DNA of 64,000 nucleotides from Strigamia acuminata. Taxonomy: Eukaryota > Arthropoda > Chilopoda > Geophilomorpha > Linotaeniidae. Shown in pieces: positions 10,697 to 19,304 of the stretch; within the stretch, counting starts at the first letter, position 1; each line of letters starts with the position of its first letter. Position numbers and translations under genes: made by a program. The notes beneath the pieces were generated by a model that was given only the letters and a program-made list of their open reading frames with translations, searched no databases and was not told the origin of the DNA. The stretch lies in NCBI GenBank assembly GCA_949358305.1, contig OX442314.1, positions 56,429,369 to 56,493,368 on the forward strand. The letters are read 5' to 3'.

Positions 10697-10704
10697 GTTA
10701 ATTG

Positions 10705-11990
10705 TGTTATTAAATACTTTTTAAACGACAAAAAAATCATTAAAAAAATGATACCGGTAATCATTGATTGAATGCAATGCAATAAAACTATGCACACTAT
10801 TAGGAAAAAAGATACAACTAGCATTCTCTAATAACGGTGATGTAAAATTCAGCAAGCATTCAAACGATGTGGAAAGAGATCTTGTTTCAATTATCAATGC
10901 AAATGCCACATTCATGGAGGAATGGGGTCTTACAGTAGCAATAAATGTAAATGCCACATTCGTATGGGAATGCAGTCTTACAATACAAAAATATCAAACT
11001 CAAGAAACGTGAAAAGGAAAGCAAATATATGACCAGAGCTCTCTTCTGGTTCCACCGAGACATTCCAAGTCATCAGTTTATCCAGGGGTGACCACGCGGA
11101 GGTAGAGAGTTGGATTTTACACCCCCACAAGCAGAATTCTTACTTCAAATACTTCAAATTCTGTTTTACTACGCTTCACTCCGAACAATTGGAAGTTGGA
11201 AGTTCACTCGGCATCGTCACATCGGATGGGGAGAAAATTCTAACATGCAGATATCAAACCGAGCCTAAAAAACAAAAAATTATACATGAATTTCAATGAA
11301 AATGTCAAAAAATGTAAAACTTACATTAAATGCTGTGAGAAATAGCCGCATTTGAAGTTCAATTCGAGTAAAATCATCGCCTTCGCGTCGTTACTTGAAC
11401 GAACGAACCATTCCGTTCCGAGTCTCGATTCAAAATGGTTGTGTGTGGCTACGGGGTGTACGGAAGAAAAACAGGGATCTACTCTAGACAGAACAAATCT
11501 TTCAAGAAATCTCGCGGCAAATACGAATTCATATTTGAATGATGTGTGTACGTTTACACTTTAAGTAGAATTAGAATTGGATGTATTGGACAGGATACAA
11601 ACATTACAAAAATAAAAATATACCAATATACCAAGTGATGCATTTCATTTTCAGATGGCTTCTTTCTTCTTTCTTTAAAATACTCATTTCAATAAATATA
11701 TTTTGATAAAATTCAATGAAATTTGAAAATTGTTGACAACTTTAGCCAAATTTCACAATTTCTTTGCAGGATGAAAATAAATGTTTGATTATTTTTCACA
11801 AATTTTTAGTAGACAAATAAATAAAATGCATTCATATTTGACAAATAACCGTATTGGGAATGCATTTCATAATAATAAAAATGCGTTGGTTAAATAAAGA
11901 AGTGAAGCCAGTCAAAGACCATCCACGTCTCTTCGTCTATTGTCCATCCAAACTGGATTGCAGATGGCGCTGTCTCCAGATTGCGTTGAA
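10705..11990. other. No supported gene
   Basis: Short open frames only. The one at 10764-11012 contains an imperfect internal duplication (NANATFMEEW and NVNATFVWEC). The remainder is AT-rich with no recognised motif. Confidence 0.35.
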
Positions 11991-11993
11991 AGA

Positions 11994-12440
11994 TGTGGTG
12001 ACATCAAATGTACGCATTCGAGTGAGCACCATATTTCTAAATAATCTAATAATAATCTAATAAATAAAAAGCCCTTCCATTGAGGGAATTGACATTGAGC
12101 TTGCTCTGTCAATTCGGGAGGTGATTTCTGTGTTAAGCTTTCTCCAAGGAAGTCAGCACTGTGTGTTTGAGGAGATTTTGGCATTGAGTTTACTCTGCCA
12201 AAATCTGTCCTCACGCAACGCCATCTTGGATCGAGCAAACCGTGAGTGTGTACTTTGGAGAAGACGTTTTACCCCTATCTTATTAATATTATTTCCTACT
12301 GTGTTTTATTTGGAATAATTACAAAAATTATTATTTCAGTTTATTTTGTGTATTAAATCATTCCCCTAGACATCACAGCCATTGAGTAGAAGTCCCTTGT
12401 GGCATCTCAACGGTGATTTATAAAACCCGGATCGCCGCCA
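11994..12440 (+). mobile_element. Solo LTR related to element 1
   Basis: Starts TGTGGTGACATCAAATG like element 1's TGTGGTGACCTCAAATA and ends CCCGGATCGCCGCCA like its CCCGGATCGCCGCA. In between it shares the GAGCTTGCTC/GAGTTTACTC hairpins, CGCCATCTTGGA, GTGAGTGTG, TCATTCCCCTAGACA and GAGTAGAAGTCC. It is 447 bp against 1074 bp, lacking much of the U3-side sequence. No primer site or internal region follows, and I see no target duplication, so it is an old or truncated solo LTR. Confidence 0.8.
12076..12205 (+). promoter_or_regulatory. Two conserved hairpins in the solo LTR
   Basis: Hairpin a: arms GAATTGACA (12076-12084) and TGTCAATTC (12097-12105) around TTGAGCTTGCTC. Hairpin b: arms GATTTTGGCA (12174-12183) and TGCCAAAATC (12196-12205) around TTGAGTTTACTC. 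Both are perfect. A decayed third copy may lie near 12130-12150. They share their tops with the array in element 1's LTR, while the stem of hairpin b differs by paired changes. Confidence 0.75.
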
Positions 12441-12915
12441 ACTGGAGGTGAACGTTGTGAAACCGAATGGTTTTACTCAAATGCAATTTTAATTACTTCT
12501 TAATTTTGTATCAAGTGCCATTTTTATATTTTCCTAATTTTGTATTTTGTCTCAATTTTTAAACTCGATTTATTTTCTCAAACTCATGTACCAATTACAT
12601 TTCCTACCTTCTCATCCTACAAGTAAATTCCATATCTTACAATTTCCATCTGACCCTTCCAGGAACCCCCTAATTAGGTTCAGGTGTCCCTTGCTCACCA
12701 ATAAGAGAGCGCCACATACCCTTTCCCCCCCCCCCTTTTATTCTCTAGTCTTTTGAAAATAAAATATAACCAGTGTTCTTTTTACAACACACCAAGGTCT
12801 CCTTTATTTTCACCTCAATTTACATTTCAACCAAGACCTGAAGAAATCTAAAAACGTATTCCTCTAATCTGTGGACACGGTGTTCTTCGGCCGCCAATAC
12901 GTCACCAGGAGACGC
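12441..12915. other. No gene seen
   Basis: AT-rich with a C tract at about 12727-12736. The segment 12830-12915 may be 3'-end sequence of whatever lay upstream of the direct repeat that follows. Confidence 0.3.
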
Positions 12916-12921
12916 TTGGAC

Positions 12922-13056
12922 GTTGAAAATATGTCCACCAGACGCTCATGTGTAAGAACCAATCACGGCTAAGTGTTCTACTATTTATACCTGTGTAATT
13001 CCTGTAATAAATCACTTACCATTCGTTGTATTTGTTGATCGACTGATTTCCAACAA
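12922..13056 (+). repeat. LTR-like direct repeat, left copy
   Basis: Matches 13868-14010. Shared pieces in order: GTCCACCAGAC, GTGTAA, GGCTAAGTGTT, TTTA(T/A)ACCTGTGTAATT, CTGTAATAAAT and TTGTTGATCGACT. Contains a TATA-like TATTTATA and an AATAAA. The left copy also covers what looks like the last codons and stop of an upstream ORF, as the right copy does for the 282-codon ORF. Confidence 0.65.
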
Positions 13057-13905
13057 ATGGCTTCGCAAAACAAAAGCCAGCAGCAAACCGAATTACCGGA
13101 TGACGACATCGTCTACATAGTGTGGTCAACGAAAATAAAAAACATTCTGGAAGGACGAGAGCCGTTGGAATCTTTGATCGAACCGCCACGCGGAGTTAAA
13201 GGCGCGGCGAATTTCGAAGCTGTCGAAGCAGCGTGGAGAAAATGGCGGAGAAACAATAATGAAGAGATAGTCATTGGTGCCTTGACCAACGATCAGATAT
13301 TGCGTTACCTAAACGAAAATAAAGGTGAAGATGACGATGACGATGCGGAAAATGAAGATAACGGTGCGGAATATGAAGATGACGGTGCGGAAGATGAAGC
13401 CTACGATGCGTGGTGTAAATGGTTAGACGACGATGATGATCCAGGTTACAAAGAATATTGCACACACCGCCACGAATTGGATTTTGAAGATTTCGAAGAC
13501 GAAGAATGTGACGAAATTGGTGAAATGGACGGAAAGTGCATCGAGAAACACGAAGAAATAGACAAATCTGATGTGCATCTGGAATTCCAACGAGAAACAC
13601 GATTTGATAAGAAAAGCGCGGAAAACGAGTCGAGTGCTCCGCTGCCGTGCGGAGAAGCGCATAAGAGAGAATCAGGAGACGAAAACGGTTTCAACGAATG
13701 CAAACTAGAAGACGACGTAGCCGAGATGCGACGAATGGAAAGATTGAAAAGAACCAAGGAGTTGATCAGGAAGGGCATGAATGAAGATAATGTGAATTAC
13801 GATGAAGATGAGACGAAATCCGTGATCAAGATCAAGATCGACATCAAGGATGGGCCCAGCGTGACGCAAATGTTCAAGATACGTCCACCAGACAATAACG
13901 TGTAA
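13057..13905 (+). CDS. 282-aa acidic protein, possible Copia-gag-like N-terminus
   Basis: Intact ORF starting ACAAATGGC. Residues 15-90 read DDIVYIVWSTKIKNILEG, LIEPPRG, AWRKWRRNNNEEIVIGAL and TNDQIL. This resembles the N-terminal fold of Copia-type gag (W-x-x-K-(I/M)-x-x-(I/L)-L..., then W...N..(A/I)...I). From residue 91 the protein becomes extremely acidic, with repeats of NEDNGAEYEDDGAEDEAYD type, then a Lys/Arg/Glu-rich helical part and a short K-I-K-I-D-I-K tail. No zinc knuckle, protease or RT. The ORF fills almost all the space between two LTR-like direct repeats, so it may be a small non-autonomous retroelement or a tandemly duplicated gene. Function unknown. Confidence 0.55.
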   Translation: MASQNKSQQQTELPDDDIVYIVWSTKIKNILEGREPLESLIEPPRGVKGAANFEAVEAAWRKWRRNNNEEIVIGALTNDQILRYLNENKGEDDDDDAENEDNGAEYEDDGAEDEAYDAWCKWLDDDDDPGYKEYCTHRHELDFEDFEDEECDEIGEMDGKCIEKHEEIDKSDVHLEFQRETRFDKKSAENESSAPLPCGEAHKRESGDENGFNECKLEDDVAEMRRMERLKRTKELIRKGMNEDNVNYDEDETKSVIKIKIDIKDGPSVTQMFKIRPPDNNV

Positions 13906-14010
13906 CAGCCGTGAGCCGTTCATGGCTAAGTGTTGTACGATTTAAACCTGTGTAATTTCTGTAATAAATACCTTGTAATCATTTAACCTTGACAACTTCT
14001 TGTTGATCGA
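13868..14010 (+). repeat. LTR-like direct repeat, right copy
   Basis: Right partner of the repeat at 12922-13056. It begins inside the last codons of the 282-codon ORF (GTCCACCAGACAATAACG, then TAA) and ends at TTGTTGATCGACTCA. AATAAA at about 13963 could be the polyadenylation signal of that ORF. Confidence 0.6.
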
Positions 14011-14179
14011 CTCAATTCGAAATACGAGCGACGATAAAAAATGATGTTTTTTAGGCAAATTTCCTTTTTGTAACAAAAAATAAAAATTGTAAACCATCTT
14101 ACTAGCTTGGTACACGGATTCAGTTTTCTACAAAACTCGTTCTCTGTAAGAAGTCAACACATTAAAAATTAAAATGTAA

Positions 14180-14680
14180 AAAAACCAATATTTCCAACTT
14201 TGAGGATATAATTACAACCACCTGTTCTTCATAATTTGCAAATAATATGCTCAAAACATGACAAAACCGATGAATTGCTAGTTTAGCCATGTCATGAGAA
14301 TATAATTTTCTAATTACTTATTCCATTGAGCTGGTCTCATATCCAAGCAATTTTCAAAATTCAAACTAAAAGAAATGGAAACACTGTCGCGTGCGAACTC
14401 CCACGTAAACTAGAACAGCAGCAAGTTTACAACCTTTTTAAAAAAAAACCAATATTTCCAACTTTGACGATATAATTGCAACCACCTGTTCATAATTTGC
14501 AAATAATATGCTAAAAACATGACTGAACCGACAAATTGCTAGACCTAGTATATAATTTCCTAATTACCTATTCCATTGAGCCGTCTCATATCCAAGCAAT
14601 TTTCAAACTTCAAACTAAAAGAAATGGAAACACTATCGCATGCGAACTCCTGCGTAAACTAGAACAGCAGCCAGTTTTTA
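14180..14680 (+). repeat. Tandem duplication of about 250 bp
   Basis: 14180-14430 is repeated at 14445-14680. Both have AACCAATATTTCCAACTTTGA, AACCACCTGTTC, ATAATTTGCAAATAATATGC, TCTCATATCCAAGCAATTTT, AAGAAATGGAAACACT and GTAAACTAGAACAGCAGC. The second copy leads directly into the DEG/ENaC reading frame, so promoter or 5'UTR sequence may have been duplicated. Confidence 0.75.
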
Positions 14681-14713
14681 AAACGAAAAATTCATACTTC
14701 TTGTGTTTGCAAA

Positions 14714-15627
14714 ATGAGGATTGTAATGAGAAGGAATGCAGTTGCAGCTGCGGTAAAGTATAAAATCCGTAAAATTATACAACAACAAATGCCAAGACTT
14801 TGGATGTTTGAAAAGTCATTTCCCGAATTGCAAACGTTAATTGATCCCATGAGAAGCTTTAAAATCAAAATTGTTTGGAGTTTACTTTTAACCAGCTGCC
14901 TCGCTCTCTGTTGCTATCAAACTGGACAGAAAATCAAATATTTCTTTTCAAACCCCATCGATACTGACGCTTCTACGAGAGATGCAACCGAGATGTCATT
15001 CCCACCTCTGAAAGTGTGCACGAATGAAAACACATACGTAAGAAAAGCTTGGAAAAATATTTTACACTCAACACCAACCTCTTTCTTTGAGTGTGATGAT
15101 ATTCTGTTGGATTTATTTGAAAATGAGAATGTCAACATATCTGCATTATGGGATATTGATTTTCCTATATTAAACAAAACGGAATTTATTTCGGTAAGGA
15201 AATCTCGATTTATTTTGTCGACTGAAATGCAAAACACTACCTGACTTCTTACAGAAATCTACGGACAAACCAAATATTCGAATAAGCAAAGAATTGATCA
15301 CATATGGAACCTGCGCTGTGATAACGGTTGGTAAGTAATGATCGACCATTAACTGCAATAGACTTCTACTATGGAGTCATTTGTTGTTTTCTAGAAAATA
15401 TTACGGGTCGAAATTTATACGGCAAATTAAAAATGTGGTTCAATCGACCAGAATTCTGTCCACCAGGCACACTTTACGTAAATATCTTAACTACAATGAC
15501 AAAAGCAAATTTCTAGCTTTAAAATTTATTAAAATTATAGGTGTCAAACCCGATTCCAGGCAGATCTGTTTTATCAGTCAGTGAAAGTTCAAATGAAGCA
15601 AAAAGAAAGAAATTTAGTTTGAAAGAG
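14714..15627 (+). CDS. DEG/ENaC channel copy A, exons 1-4
   Basis: Exons at 14714-15193, 15255-15330, 15395-15477 and 15541-15627, with donors GTAAGG, GTAAGT, GTAAAT and GTATTT. Phases are consistent (0, 1, 0, 0). Exon 1 codes a cytosolic N-terminus, a first membrane segment (IVWSLLLTSCLALCCYQ) and the family's F-P-x-(L/V)-x-(V/I)-C block (MSFPPLKVCT). Exon 2 holds ITYGTCAVITVG, like the G-x-C-Y-T-F region; exon 3 has CPPGTLY. These trimeric plasma-membrane channels pass Na+ and are gated by ligands, acid or mechanical force. The true start may lie upstream of 14714. Extracellular sequence expected between exons 4 and 5 is missing; a repeat occupies that intron. Confidence 0.65.
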
Positions 15628-15984
15628 GTATTTACCATCACCATTTTATTAATTTCCCTACCATCTCTCCCAAGATGTTACATTACATACATTTTTTGAG
15701 TACAGTATCATATTTGTTAAAAGAAATAACCAAAAAAAAGTAAAAATGTAGGAAAAATAGTCGAAATGTTGAAAAAAAAAACAGATTTAAGATCCTGACA
15801 AGCAATGTTACATCCCCTCTCCCATCCAGACAACTTTATGGGAACCGTCCTACGTCCGGGCTACAGACTACAGTCATGAACTAAGAATAACATGTTCAGA
15901 GTGTTTTGTCGCCAATGCCGCGACATAATCTATAGTACACAGCCAAACTGTATTCTTGAATCCTGCCTCAGCTCAAACTTGTTA

Positions 15985-16765
15985 TCACAGGCGTGAACAG
16001 GAGTGGTAACCGCTCGTTCAGCAACCCATTCGCCGACCTCCATTGGCACTTAGGCAACCTGGGTCACGGTGTCAGTTGATGCGTTGTCCACGACAACCGT
16101 AGGCTGGGGTTTGGGTTGCAGTTGACAGGCGATCCGTTGCAACTTAGAGGCGGCCTTGGCTTCTGCTATGGCCTGCTTCTATGCCGCTTTCGATCGTGCC
16201 TTCCTTGCGTGCTCACAAATGCGAAGTTGCACTCGCTGGAATTCAAAGTCAGCCTCCAACTGACTGGCGAAGGGTTGCGTATCCCACCAGTCGGCCATGG
16301 AGGGAGCTGAGTGGTGTAGTGAGAGGAGAGAGTGTCACCGACCGTGACAGAAAGAAGAGCGGTGGGTCTCAACCGAGACAGACGTGCAAAGACAATCCTG
16401 AAGCCAGTAAGGGCAATCCCGCCCTGTGCTGACCCTGCTCTCCTCACCATTCACCACTGTGATGCTCAGTAGTATGGCAATGGGCCTGCTACAGCCTCCA
16501 TGAGCGGCTGCATGAGCCGTCCTGATGTGTACGGCGGAATGTTATGTGCGACCGGCCACGTCACTCATAGGGCTCATGCCCTGCGTGTGACGTGTCAGTT
16601 GCAGGTATAGCGTTCCTTCACAGCACTGCGACACTTGGGTAAGTGGAAGAATCCGACTACTAGATCAATGATTAAAGCCCATCAACCCAACAATCTGGAG
16701 TCCCTACTATATTTACGTGAGTATGCGTCCCAAACTAGAATAACCAGTCCCCAGGTTGCCCTGTG
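15985..16765 (+). repeat. Dispersed repeat R1, copy 4, inside DEG/ENaC intron
   Basis: Opposite in orientation to copies 1 and 3. Shares CTCACCATTCACCACTGTGA, ACAGCCTCCATGAGCGG, GGCGGAATGTT, ATGATTAAAG, CCAACAATCTGGAGTCCCT and AACCAGTCCCCAGGTTG. It lies between exons 4 and 5 of channel copy A, where family-typical coding sequence is absent, so it may have replaced an exon. The left end could extend to about 15800. Confidence 0.6.
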
Positions 16766-16902
16766 GTCATTCAATCAGCACACAAAACCACGAATCAAAT
16801 GGAAATAACACAGGGATACGTATCCATGTAATCCTTGGTACATGGTACAGTGTATAGAGTACATTGCAAATCTTGATTATTTTTTTACGTATGACATTAT
16901 AG

Positions 16903-17006
16903 TTTATATTTCTGAATACATCATCTAATCCATGCATTGACGAAAAGGATTTTATCAAATGTCAGGAGAAATGCCTTCAAGATTTTTACAGTCAACAACC
17001 TTGCAG
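16903..17006 (+). CDS. DEG/ENaC copy A, exon 5 (Cys-rich domain)
   Basis: Acceptor TTATAG at 16897-16902 and donor GTGAGG at 17007. It starts in phase 0 and ends in phase 2, fitting exon 6. It encodes FIFLNTSSNPCIDEKDF, IKCQEKC and QQPC, the extracellular cysteine pattern C-x7-C-x3-C-...-C of this family. The matching exon of copy B is at 31878/45034-45140 and aligns residue by residue at its start (FDRINTPIRKC). Confidence 0.65.
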
Positions 17007-17099
17007 GTGAGGGATCATTTTACACATAGAAATAACCATTTAAAATGAATTTGTGAACAAACACAATACTAATATAATTGAATTTTATTGTTTATTCAG

Positions 17100-17916
17100 A
17101 TTGCCATTTATGAGTGGAAAGACGGGCGACACATGCAATACGTCCATTACACTTAAGGTGTACAATAGCATTCTTTATAAACTGAGGAAAATAAACACAG
17201 AATTAAAGTGCTTGTGCAACCGAATGTGCACTCAAATAGAAGAGCAGATAAAAGTCTACATATCTACTAAATCAGATGCCCTGTTGACAGAATACGAAAA
17301 CGAAGCAGCATCAACTGTTATTGAAGTCATCAGAGAAAGATTTGCTTATGGATTTGTCAATCTACTCATTGATGCATCCGGAAACATTGGCCTTTACCTC
17401 GGGATGTCGATACTTTCACTTTTGGATTTGATCACATTAATTATCAATTATCGAAAACATAATGCAAAGTCACGAAACAATAGTAGAATTCACCTCAAAG
17501 TATGGCATTATCTGCACAAAACAAAAAGCCATTTCTCATTCCTAATGAAAAACAACGAGCCAATACCTCGCAGCTGTATTCAAAACATACTGGAAAAGGT
17601 TGTTTATCTCAACTGCACCTCTCTCTTTCTGGTTATGATCTATTTCAAATTGATGACTTACATGGCTTATCCCATACGAGTAAACATTGCAGTCGCGGAC
17701 GAAGCAAATGTAACCTTTCCAAACATAACAGATTGTGTAATAACGAATCCGACAACCATTGAATTGGAGAAGATGTATGTGGATGAAAATAATTTGAGTC
17801 AGAGTAATTGTCCCATTCACATGTTGAGCCTACTAGATCTAAAAGGAGAAAACCTCACAATAGAAGAACTATGGAAGCAATCTTCCTCTGCAGAAACTCT
17901 AATCCCCTTTGATTTC
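17100..17916 (+). CDS. Fusion exon: end of DEG/ENaC copy A joined to start of copy B
   Basis: Acceptor TTTATTCAG at 17091-17099, donor GTAAGT at 17917. The exon is open throughout. Its first half ends copy A: CLCNRMC, then the second membrane segment with the family's G-x-S hallmark (LGMSILSLLDLITLI). Without a stop it continues for about 70 residues into a new first membrane segment (NCTSLFLVMIYFKLMTYM) and the next F-P-x-x-x-x-C block (TFPNITDCVIT). It then continues with the extracellular start of copy B. So one exon encodes the inner join of two complete channel modules. Either this is a concatenated two-module channel, or a stop and start were lost as a tandem pair decayed. Confidence 0.65.
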
Positions 17917-17975
17917 GTAAGTAGGACAAATGCAACTTACCAGATAGTCATCTTATAAACGTTACCTTTTGGCAG

Positions 17976-18036
17976 GTCCAGTTTTCAGACGTCGAAATAA
18001 ATACCCCAAGAGGAATATGTACACATTACTTAATTG
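17976..18036 (+). CDS. DEG/ENaC copy B, exon equivalent to exon 2
   Basis: Acceptor TTTTGGCAG before 17976, donor GTGTGT at 18037. Phase 0 in and phase 1 out, the same as exon 2 of copy A. It encodes NTPRGICTHYLIG, parallel to ITYGTCAVITVG. Element 1 begins about 100 bp downstream, in the following intron. Confidence 0.55.
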
Positions 18037-18715
18037 GTGTGTCTTTAAATTCATGCTCTATTAAATAATTTCCAAAATTACTTATTATCCACCTTCTCAT
18101 GGAGTGGCAAACTTGTTGTTACAATCAACCTCTCAATATGTGGTGACCTCAAATATTCCTATTTGAGTGCGCACCATATTTCCAAATTGTCTTATAAACA
18201 TATTCAACAAGCTTATATGTTTTGTTTCAATGTAAATTGAAATAAAACATACATTAATAAAATATAAAACAAGACACAATATTACCCAAATAATATTGTG
18301 TTTTGCAGCAAGTTTTGGCCCAGCAACAGCGTCAACCAATCGCGCTGCAGCGTGCATTGCTTTGATGATGCTGCTAGGCGTGTGCCTGGGCGGAGCATCC
18401 CTTCCCCTCGCGCGTGCCCGGCTCAATTGTTGCACACGACCCGAAGGCGGCCGTGTGTGATCTTTGTGCAACTCGTCATCTGCGCAGCTTTTCTGAGCAG
18501 ATTTAGAAGTGAGCCAAACGGTTTTGGCCCACTCTTCCCGCACTCTTGATCCTGCTTCCAAACCTTTCACAACCGTGTCAAACTTATGCCCAAACTCGCT
18601 AAGTGTGATCTGTGATATTGGAAGAATCGAGATTCATTGCTGGTCCGTGCCAACTGTACGGAATAGCGCCCTTCTGCTTGAATTACTACGCGTAATTTAA
18701 GCCATTTCTGTGTGG

Positions 18716-18927
18716 AATTGACATAGAGCTTGCTCTGTCAATTTGAAGGCTTTGTGTTGAGTTTAACTCCACAAGGCAGATTGTGTTAAGACGGATTGTT
18801 ACGTCGAGCTTGCTCCGTAATAATCACTTTCACCGTGTGTGAGAAGTATTCTCGTGTCGAGCGTGCTCCACGAGGATTTTAGAATATTTAGCAACGTATT
18901 TTAGCGTCGAGTTTACTCCGCTAAAAT
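18716..18927 (+). promoter_or_regulatory. Array of five related hairpins in the element 1 LTR
   Basis: H1 18716-18743, arms AATTGACA/TGTCAATT. H2 18749-18777, GCTTTGTG/CACAAGGC. H3 18795-18824, ATTGTTACG/CGTAATAAT. H4 18848-18877, ATTCTCGTG/CACGAGGAT. H5 18898-18927, ATTTTAGCG/CGCTAAAAT. The stems have different sequences but each pairs over 8-9 bp, with at most one G-U. The tops are nearly constant: 2 unpaired bases on the 5' side (TA, TT or TC), GAG, a loop CTTG, CGTG, TTTA (TTTAA in H2), then CTC. As RNA, CUUG is a known stable tetraloop whose C and G pair. Repeated in the 3' LTR at 30113-30324. Confidence 0.85.
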
Positions 18928-18977
18928 CCCGCGCTCACACGACGCCATCAACGCCATCTTGGAGCCAACGGTCACCT

Positions 18978-18983
18978 GTGAGT
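18978..18983 (+). promoter_or_regulatory. Candidate splice donor in element 1 leader
   Basis: CCT|GTGAGT lies downstream of the hairpin array, after CGCCATCTTGGA. The solo LTR keeps GTGAGTGTG in the same context (12242). If used, it could supply the 5' exon of a spliced mRNA for ORF3. Position only; use is inferred. Confidence 0.35.
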
Positions 18984-19214
18984 GTAGACATTGAAGAAGA
19001 AGCCAGATCGACCCCAAACATTATTATTTCATTTCAAATATACCTCCTTTGTATTTTGAACAATTAAAACTATCTAATTTTTCCTTTACTCTGTGTAAAA
19101 TCATTCCCCTAGACAAACATTTGGCCACAGAGTAGAAGTCCTGTACGGCATCTCTACGACGATTGCTTATTGAATTTACATAATTTAATAAGTAAAAACC
19201 CGGATCGCCGCACT

Positions 19215-19232
19215 TGGGGGCCCGTCCGGGAT
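19215..19232 (+). promoter_or_regulatory. Primer binding site, tRNA-Pro-like
   Basis: TGGGGGCCCGTCCGGGAT starts 2 bases after the LTR. It differs at one position from the well-known tRNA-Pro primer site TGGGGGCTCGTCCGGGAT. Element 2 has the identical 18 bases at 33059-33076. Confidence 0.8.
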
Positions 19233-19304
19233 AGTTTTGATTGTTAAAATCCGATTTTTGCGAAAAAATCCTTTATTTCCATTGTTCTTTTTCAATTTGA
19301 CAAA

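Larger units (their letters stand above)
18139..19212 (+). mobile_element. Element 1, 5' LTR
   Basis: 1074 bp, TG...CA, the same length as the 3' LTR. The only difference I find is A at 18950 against G at 30347. TATAAAA at 18263-18269 would place transcription start near 18295, so most of the LTR would be transcribed leader. It contains a small hairpin at its start (CTCAAAT/ATTTGAG), an array of five hairpins, a conserved GTGAGT (18978) and the motif CCCCTAGACA, shared with the solo LTR and, in reduced form, with element 2. Confidence 0.93.

Noticed and set aside
18133-18570. Minus-strand ORF of 145 codons in the element 1 LTR
   Set aside because: Present in both LTRs only because the LTRs are identical; no recognisable domain and antisense to the leader.
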